Shown here in pieces: positions 7,252 to 12,661 of a stretch of 12,661 nucleotides of DNA. Source of the DNA: Clostridia bacterium (GTDB lineage: Bacteria > Bacillota_A > Clostridia > Christensenellales > Borkfalkiaceae); assembly GCA_017504735.1 (NCBI GenBank), contig JAFVQP010000154.1:1-12661 (forward strand), in the 5' to 3' direction. The notes beneath the pieces were generated by a model. That model searched no databases and was not told the DNA's origin. It saw only the letters and a program-made list of their open reading frames with translations. Positions within the stretch are counted from its first letter, which is position 1, and every line of letters starts with the position of its first letter. The position numbers and the translations under genes are program-made.

Positions 7252-8949
7252 TTACTCCCAGCTGTGTAACATCGAGTTATCAACAACGTTATTTTCGTCA
7301 AGGTCTTTAAATTGCTGACGCATTACGTCCACGTAATCTACCGAGATTACATAGGTGTATTGCATAGGCACGTAAGATTTCATCGTCCATACAACAACGG
7401 GTGCTGTATAAGAGGTATTTCTTACGTAACAGCTGGTATATTGCGATACCGCTTCAGGTTTGTTATAGCGATACTCGTTGGTTAAAGGGCTATCGAATGC
7501 ATCCTTATTAATATGCAACTTTTTGCTAGTGGAAGAAAGAGATCTACCCGATACAAACACGTCGGTACCAGGGATATATACGCCTACACCGAAGTCATTA
7601 TCGTTTACCCAAGCAAACCAATGTTCAATGGGGTTTTGATTTCTTACAGGCTCTTTTACCCAAGAACCAGGCGCTTCCGTCTTCGTCAATTCACCCTTCC
7701 AGGTGGTATCCTTACCATCATAGCATACGTAGTTGTGGAAAGGATGTACAACGTACGCTGCAGGCAACTCATTGCTGTGTACAGGTACTTCATCCAACCC
7801 TTCAAAGCCGTTCCAATCCACGAAACGATTGGTTACGTATACCATATTCCCCTTAATCGTGTACCAGTTTTCCATATACGATTTGGTGGTTACACCGCCC
7901 ATAACCGTACCTGTGTAGCTGTCGCCATTATCACCCTTTGACCAGTCCATGGCACGTACTTTTACGTAAATTTCATTGTCGGAAACTTCGTAATCGATGA
8001 TTTGCGAAGGGTTGCTGACTACGTCACCGCCTTGTACGGGGTTATACGGCCAGTAATAACCATTTACGTCCGCTGTTTTACAAAAACCGCGGTTGTAGCC
8101 ATTAGAACCGTAATCAGGAGGAAGTACCGTATTAGAAAAGCCGCCTTTTTTCATTTTTTCAGGCGTATCCGCCATCGTACCGCCTACGTTTGCGTAGTAG
8201 CTTTGCTGGAACTGACGGCCCGCGTCGAAAATATTGATAAGGTTTACTTTAGACGAAAGGAATTCGTCGCCGTTTGCTTCGTCTAAAGTAGCTTTTGCGT
8301 TAACGTCGATGACAACTTCCTCGTTTCTAACTACTTCGTCAATCGTTTGCCCATCGTATTCCAATCTCTGCAAATGCGTCAACGTACCGCCCGTTGCAAG
8401 ATCGGCACCAACCTTAATTTTACCCTTCGTAACGTAAACTTCGCGTTCGTAATCATCAATTACACGATTGGTAACGGTTGCTTTTTTCATCTGCACCTTG
8501 CCTTCGGCATCATCCACGTTGGTGATCATGATGGAAAGGAGCTGTTTATCGAATAAGCCATGCCCAGTGTTACGGAATCTATCGAAGAATTGTTTAAATT
8601 CTACGTCCCCTTCACCCTTTTCAATGAAGAAATCTTCCGTAACGATTTTATCCTTGTCCGCTACGTCGTGGTATTTAAATTGACCTACCAAGTTTACGTT
8701 GGTGTTCACCAAAAGCTTGATATAATCCAACCCTGCAATATTTTTGTTTACTGCGTAGGTTTTACTTTCGTCCTTTTGCAAGGTAACCACTTCTTGTTCA
8801 CCCAAAACTTCAAGGTTTTTTTCCGTTTCCGTAATTTCACTGGTGGAGCTTTCGCCACCGCCCATACCGCCGAGCAATGCAGATAAATCGCACGCCGTTA
8901 AACAGCTTAAAGACATAATCAATGCCATCAATCCTGCAAGTTTTTTCAT
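7252..8949 (-). CDS. Secreted lipoprotein of unknown function, proximal tandem paralogue (candidate glycan-active)
   Basis: This 565-residue lipoprotein has a canonical lipobox, LTAC, with the modified Cys at 20, then DLSALLGG and a Gly/Ser/Thr-rich spacer. It matches the downstream neighbour along its whole length: beta-rich domain 45-168, then FDAGRQFQQSYY (241-252), YNPVQGGD (302-309), MENWYTIKG (359-367), a His-bearing stretch (HPFHNYVCY, 402-410), IEHWFAWVNDNDFG (441-454) and YTSCYV (504-509). A segment at 257-283 (MADTPEKMKKGG to PPDYG) is longer than in the paralogue. The conserved D/GR/QQ, W-rich and N-D-F-G positions look like a ligand or active-site surface, but no assigned catalytic residues can be given. 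Lipid anchoring next to a secreted esterase suggests work on an extracellular glycan. ATG follows the esterase stop by three bases, so translation is probably coupled. Confidence 0.92.
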   Translation of the reverse strand: MKKLAGLMALIMSLSCLTACDLSALLGGMGGGESSTSEITETEKNLEVLGEQEVVTLQKDESKTYAVNKNIAGLDYIKLLVNTNVNLVGQFKYHDVADKDKIVTEDFFIEKGEGDVEFKQFFDRFRNTGHGLFDKQLLSIMITNVDDAEGKVQMKKATVTNRVIDDYEREVYVTKGKIKVGADLATGGTLTHLQRLEYDGQTIDEVVRNEEVVIDVNAKATLDEANGDEFLSSKVNLINIFDAGRQFQQSYYANVGGTMADTPEKMKKGGFSNTVLPPDYGSNGYNRGFCKTADVNGYYWPYNPVQGGDVVSNPSQIIDYEVSDNEIYVKVRAMDWSKGDNGDSYTGTVMGGVTTKSYMENWYTIKGNMVYVTNRFVDWNGFEGLDEVPVHSNELPAAYVVHPFHNYVCYDGKDTTWKGELTKTEAPGSWVKEPVRNQNPIEHWFAWVNDNDFGVGVYIPGTDVFVSGRSLSSTSKKLHINKDAFDSPLTNEYRYNKPEAVSQYTSCYVRNTSYTAPVVVWTMKSYVPMQYTYVISVDYVDVMRQQFKDLDENNVVDNSMLHSWE

Positions 8950-8952
8950 AGT

Positions 8953-10257
8953 TTAATCATCCTTTTTCTTTTTTAATGCAATCGTTGCCGCACCAAGCGC
9001 CGTACCACCTATTGCAAGAGATGCGGTGCTGTTACAGCCCGATAATAAGCCAAAAATCGATGCGTATTGCTGTTTCTCCCCCTCGTCCATCGAAGAGGGT
9101 TCGTCCGTTTCAGTTTTTTTCTGTAAAGTAGCAAACAACGTTTGCGCATATACCCTAGCCATGTAATCGTTGGTGTGGTTGACGTTGTTCCCCGTCATAT
9201 CCGCATACCGTTTCCGTTGTAACAAGCTTGCGTGAACGTCCGTCACGTTTACCACAGCAATCCCTTCTTCTTCCACCATTTCCACCAATGCATCGTGGAA
9301 TTTTTCTTGGTTTAAATGAAAGAATTTCGCGTCGGGATTGGGTAACATCGTCGCAATCAACATAATTTCCGCTTCAGGAAATTTCCCCTTCACCTTCTCT
9401 GTCAATTGCGCTGTCTTCGCAGCAAACTTCGTGGGCGTCATATTGCCGTCATTCATACCAAATGCAATGATGGCAAGGTCTAAGTGTTTACGAGTGGCTA
9501 AAATGCCGTCAATCTCTTCCAACCCCCATTCGACACCTTTTCCGCCGACGGAAGGGTTGATGAGATTGACTTTACTGCCATATACGAGCTGTAAATGGTC
9601 AGCAAAGAGCTTGGGATAGGTTGGCATATAGGGGGCAACCCCGACAAACCCCGACGAGTTTGCGCCCACCGAAATCGAATCGCCAAACACAAGCAAGTCC
9701 AAATCCTCACCATTTTGCAACTTTTCCGTTACCTTGGGTAACAAATTGCCCTTAGCTTCAGGGATATACCCCTCATACTCAGCGGTGTGCGTATAGGTGA
9801 CCACAATTTGTCTTTTGTGGAAAAAATCCCCCTCGTGGAAGCAAATATATTTGCCGTCTTGGTCTTGAAAGCCATGTTCCCCCGTCGTCGGGTGGAATTC
9901 CTCATAGCTAAGCGTGGGGATATCACCATCATCCGCGATAATCAATTTACCGCCTGCCACCGTATAATCGACACCCTTTTGATAGGTCTTCGATAATTCG
10001 GCATTTTTCACCTCAACGATTTCCTCGACGGGATACAAAAGCTGAATGGGATCAATCCCGCCATACTCGTTTTCTACAACCAAAACCGATTCCATATAAG
10101 AGGTTTTTCCCTCCCAAATCGGGTTCATAATTTTTACAATGTCGTAAGAAGGCATATCACTACTCGCCTGCGCATCAATTTTTAAAACGCCTGCAAGCGC
10201 TGCGCCTAAAAGACACAGCGCCGCCATTGCGCATATAATTTTTTGATAAATCCTCAT
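8953..10257 (-). CDS. Secreted, C-terminally anchored SGNH/GDSL hydrolase (probable carbohydrate acetylesterase)
   Basis: This 434-residue protein has a signal peptide (1-31, cleavage near AQA-SSD), a beta-rich N-terminal domain (35-165), and an SGNH domain. Block I is VFGDSISVGANSSG with nucleophile Ser194; block II is NPSVGGKG (Gly238/239); block III is FGMND (Asn269); block V is NNVNHTND with His361. The position three before the His is Asn, where many family members have Asp. A jelly-roll-like domain followed by SGNH recalls CE2-type acetylesterases, so ester removal from a glycan is likely; the substrate is unknown. The tail (about 400-434) has SGCNS, a small-residue hydrophobic segment and KKKKDD, resembling an anchoring or sorting signal that is not LPXTG. 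There is no good Shine-Dalgarno before the ATG at 10257; the upstream stop is 10 bases away, which suggests coupling to the preceding gene. Confidence 0.93.
   Translation of the reverse strand: MRIYQKIICAMAALCLLGAALAGVLKIDAQASSDMPSYDIVKIMNPIWEGKTSYMESVLVVENEYGGIDPIQLLYPVEEIVEVKNAELSKTYQKGVDYTVAGGKLIIADDGDIPTLSYEEFHPTTGEHGFQDQDGKYICFHEGDFFHKRQIVVTYTHTAEYEGYIPEAKGNLLPKVTEKLQNGEDLDLLVFGDSISVGANSSGFVGVAPYMPTYPKLFADHLQLVYGSKVNLINPSVGGKGVEWGLEEIDGILATRKHLDLAIIAFGMNDGNMTPTKFAAKTAQLTEKVKGKFPEAEIMLIATMLPNPDAKFFHLNQEKFHDALVEMVEEEGIAVVNVTDVHASLLQRKRYADMTGNNVNHTNDYMARVYAQTLFATLQKKTETDEPSSMDEGEKQQYASIFGLLSGCNSTASLAIGGTALGAATIALKKKKDD
8960..8964 (-). promoter_or_regulatory. Ribosome binding site of the proximal lipoprotein gene, inside the esterase stop region
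   Basis: AAGGA on the minus strand lies in the last codons of the esterase gene, ten bases before the ATG at 8949. The overlap of this site with the preceding coding end points to a tightly packed, co-translated pair. Confidence 0.6.
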
Positions 10258-10267
10258 ATCTTTATTG

Positions 10268-12661
10268 TTACATTACAATAATTGCACGGATATAAATGGT
10301 TTCATCCGATACGGTAATCGTGCCTGCGCTTTCGTTGTAGCCCTGCTGAATACCAATTTCATTGATTGCTTTGCCGTCCGTACCATTTTTCAAGGTATTA
10401 TATTGCGTCAAATCAATTTCAATCGTAGCCCATTCACCTTTTGCCATATTTGACTTAATCGAAATATTGTTGATGAAGCCGCCGCTGTTGCCGATTTCCA
10501 TATGAGCCGTCTTCCAGCTGTCGTCTTCCGTTACGTCTACCGTACCAAGACCAACGTTCAATCTATTCAGGTCACCCAAGTTGTTATAAACAATAATCAA
10601 CTTGCTCTTACCCGTAATGTCCATGTTGCCTTCGCCTTGGTTGTAATATTTTAACAATGCGTCGAAGTAGTAACGAACCGTCGAAACCTCATGGTTAGCT
10701 TCGTTATACTGAGCCGAAATCGCCGCTGCCGACAATGCATTGTTGTAGCTGATGATACCGCCATCCCATTTTTGCGTATTGATGGTGCCAGTGGTTTCGC
10801 TATTCGAGAAATCCACACCGCTGCGTTCAGCCATATTGAAACGAATTTCCTGAATGGTAATCGAACCTTCGCCGATGAAACGTACTTTTACCTTTTCTAC
10901 TTGACCAGTTGCGGTAAGAGGCAACGTCAATACGTTCCAACCCATATACTTAGATACTTCTTCCGACATCAAGTCGTAGATGTATTCGGTTTCTTCGCCT
11001 GCAATCGTCAAAGCTACGATAACGTTTCTAACGCCTTCTTCGTCCATGTATTTCAAGGTCATCGATTCGTAACCAAAGTTGGTCATATTGCAAGCCTTTT
11101 CGAGGTAGCCGCCATTTCCTACTTCAATCTTGGTTGCGCCTGTCGTAAGACCGCTACCCGTATAGGAAATCGCCGCATTATTGATATTCGTCCAGTAATC
11201 CTCTACCGTTGCATCCCCTGCATACATATCGTTAAAGCTGATACCAGGGATATCCATACGCTCGAAATCCAAGAATTCGATGCTATGAATCATGATGGCA
11301 TTGTTGATACCAATACTGTCATATTCAATGCTCAAGTTTTCAAGCAAACCTTCATACAATCTCGAACCATACATATTCAGCACGTATTCTTTCATCGTAG
11401 GTTCACCTACACAAGGCGCAATCGCTACGTCCACGTTGGAACCACGGCCGACTTTATTCTTGTAATTCAACGTAAACTTATTGGCATAGCCATAGTTGGT
11501 TAAACGAATACGAATCGTCGTTTTCTTACTTAAATCAATTTTTTCTTTCGTACCATCCGCCAACTGAGGGATACCCAATGCAAGGCTAGTCTTCTTTGCG
11601 CGGAAAGGGCTGTAGAACAACAAGCCGCTGGTCTTTTCATAAATCTCACCATTGCTTGTTCTTGCGCTAGCAAAATCTTTCGGGAATACCCAACCGCATA
11701 CGTCTTCTTGCGCATTTGCTACTTCTTGTACGTCTGTAGCATCATCATCTACACGAAGAATCGACACGTTTTCGCTGTCATCCTGCGAGGTGTACGTATC
11801 ATCGGGAATACCTCTGATAGATTTGATTTGCAAGATATTGCTAAGATCGTTTTCATCTTCGCAAACGTAACCCGACTGTATACGAAGTTGGGTCATAACA
11901 CTCGAAATACCCCAGTTCGATACACCATTGGTCAAGATGCTGGAGAAATCAAGCACCTTCGTTACCCATTCACCATTGGGATCCATATTCTTTTCATCCG
12001 CTTCGTATTTATAGAGGAATGCATTGCCTTCGTGTGCCCATTCACCATCCGTGAACGTGCCATCTGCCATCTGTACAACATAGTAGAATTTTAACGAAGT
12101 TGCTTTACCAATATTTCTAAACGTAATCTCTACCTTTTGCGAAGCAGAAATGTCAATCGCCATATTTCTAATATGCAAATACGGGTCAGCCGCCGTGGAA
12201 TAACCAAAGTTAATTTCCGCGTACTTTTCGTTTGTTTCCGCATCTTCCTTCAATTCGATGGTACCAGGGGTGGAACCACTGCCGCTAGGTGCAGCCATCA
12301 TGTAGCAAAGGTCATTACGCGTTGCCAACATTTCACCGCTGAAATAGAAATAATCACTGCGGTGGATGTAAACGTTCACGTCCGAAGTAATGGGTTTCGT
12401 GAAATCAAATTCTTCCGTGTGTCTTGCGTTCGTATAGAAGCCGTTGCTTTCATAACCATGCGCAAGCTTTTCATAATCAGTAATGAACTGACCTTCCTGA
12501 ACGTACTGCTTGTACATAGGAACGTCCGTTTCATCCCCCAAATAGTAGGTAACTTCGTAGTTCTTTACCCATTTTGCATACAAGGTAATATCTTCCTCTA
12601 CCGTATCAATAAAGAAATTCCAAGGCTGCGTGTATTCCTTATCCTTATACCAACCCTGAAC
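10268..12661 (-). CDS. Large secreted modular protein with InlB-type repeats and four carbohydrate-binding-like domains (5' end beyond right edge)
   Basis: The frame is open from base 12661 to the stop at 10268 (797 residues visible). The TTG at 12583 is not a true start: the codons before it read GWYKDKEYTQPW and EEDITLYAKW, the end of an InlB B/Flg_new repeat. A second repeat fills visible residues 35-100 (VTYYLGDE, GFYTNARHTEEFDF). Four beta-sandwich-like modules follow at about 106-285, 300-468, 472-612 and 613-797. They share runs such as VEITFRN, TIRIRLTNYG, MTLKYMD and KLIIVYNNLG and end in strands like ILQIKSI, MIHSIEF and ITIQEIRF. This layout resembles galactose-binding/CBM-type folds, though no specific CBM family is recognisable. 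The protein ends in IIVM with no anchor, so it is probably released or held by its unseen N-terminal part. It is the first visible gene of the likely operon. Confidence 0.9.
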   Translation of the reverse strand, partial: VQGWYKDKEYTQPWNFFIDTVEEDITLYAKWVKNYEVTYYLGDETDVPMYKQYVQEGQFITDYEKLAHGYESNGFYTNARHTEEFDFTKPITSDVNVYIHRSDYFYFSGEMLATRNDLCYMMAAPSGSGSTPGTIELKEDAETNEKYAEINFGYSTAADPYLHIRNMAIDISASQKVEITFRNIGKATSLKFYYVVQMADGTFTDGEWAHEGNAFLYKYEADEKNMDPNGEWVTKVLDFSSILTNGVSNWGISSVMTQLRIQSGYVCEDENDLSNILQIKSIRGIPDDTYTSQDDSENVSILRVDDDATDVQEVANAQEDVCGWVFPKDFASARTSNGEIYEKTSGLLFYSPFRAKKTSLALGIPQLADGTKEKIDLSKKTTIRIRLTNYGYANKFTLNYKNKVGRGSNVDVAIAPCVGEPTMKEYVLNMYGSRLYEGLLENLSIEYDSIGINNAIMIHSIEFLDFERMDIPGISFNDMYAGDATVEDYWTNINNAAISYTGSGLTTGATKIEVGNGGYLEKACNMTNFGYESMTLKYMDEEGVRNVIVALTIAGEETEYIYDLMSEEVSKYMGWNVLTLPLTATGQVEKVKVRFIGEGSITIQEIRFNMAERSGVDFSNSETTGTINTQKWDGGIISYNNALSAAAISAQYNEANHEVSTVRYYFDALLKYYNQGEGNMDITGKSKLIIVYNNLGDLNRLNVGLGTVDVTEDDSWKTAHMEIGNSGGFINNISIKSNMAKGEWATIEIDLTQYNTLKNGTDGKAINEIGIQQGYNESAGTITVSDETIYIRAIIVM

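Noticed and set aside
10691..11503. Plus-strand frame of 270 codons
   Set aside because: It is a shadow of the large modular gene, with Cys/Arg/His/Phe-rich composition and no initiation signal.
12581..12583. TTG as start codon of the right-hand gene
   Set aside because: The same frame stays open to the window edge, and the residues before the TTG complete an InlB-type repeat ending in LYAKW. No signal peptide or RBS is present at the TTG.
1..12661. tRNA, rRNA or mobile elements
   Set aside because: Scanning both strands by eye gave no cloverleaf-like segment, rRNA-like stretch, transposase motif or terminal inverted repeat; almost all the window is coding.

Overview
The window reads as a piece of a Bacillota (Clostridia-type) chromosome, most likely from an uncultured gut lineage. 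The evidence is AGGAGG-type ribosome binding sites, a textbook sigma-A-like promoter, signal peptides and a lipobox of Gram-positive style, InlB/Flg_new-type repeats, and a C-terminal Gly-Cys / hydrophobic / Lys-rich tail on one protein. No taxonomic marker gene is present, so this placement is inference. Base composition looks moderate and uniform, and I see no sign of recent transfer.

All five genes lie on the minus strand and every product appears to be exported. In transcription order (right to left) they are: (E) a large modular protein running off the right edge, with InlB-type repeats followed by four carbohydrate-binding-like beta-sandwich modules, 10268-12661; (D) an SGNH/GDSL esterase with a signal peptide and a C-terminal anchoring tail, 8953-10257; (C) and (B) two paralogous 565-residue lipoproteins in tandem, 7252-8949 and 5533-7230. 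The gaps between E, D, C and B are 10, 3 and 21 bases, so these four look like one operon. A 213-base gap then holds a weak terminator candidate and a clear promoter for (A), a giant repeat-built surface protein (1773 codons visible, 1-5319) that runs off the left edge inside its Glu/Pro/Ser/Thr-rich C-terminal linker.

My reading is an extracellular glycan-handling or adhesion locus. E would bind a polymer, D would remove ester (probably acetyl) groups, and C and B would act on or bind the same material while tethered to the membrane by lipid. A is a long surface stalk or adhesin under its own promoter. Esterase chemistry for D is well supported by motifs. The functions of A, B, C and E are not established by sequence alone, and I cannot name an enzyme family for B and C. 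No RNA genes, CRISPR arrays, insertion sequences, integrases or attachment sites were seen. The plus strand carries only antisense shadow frames.
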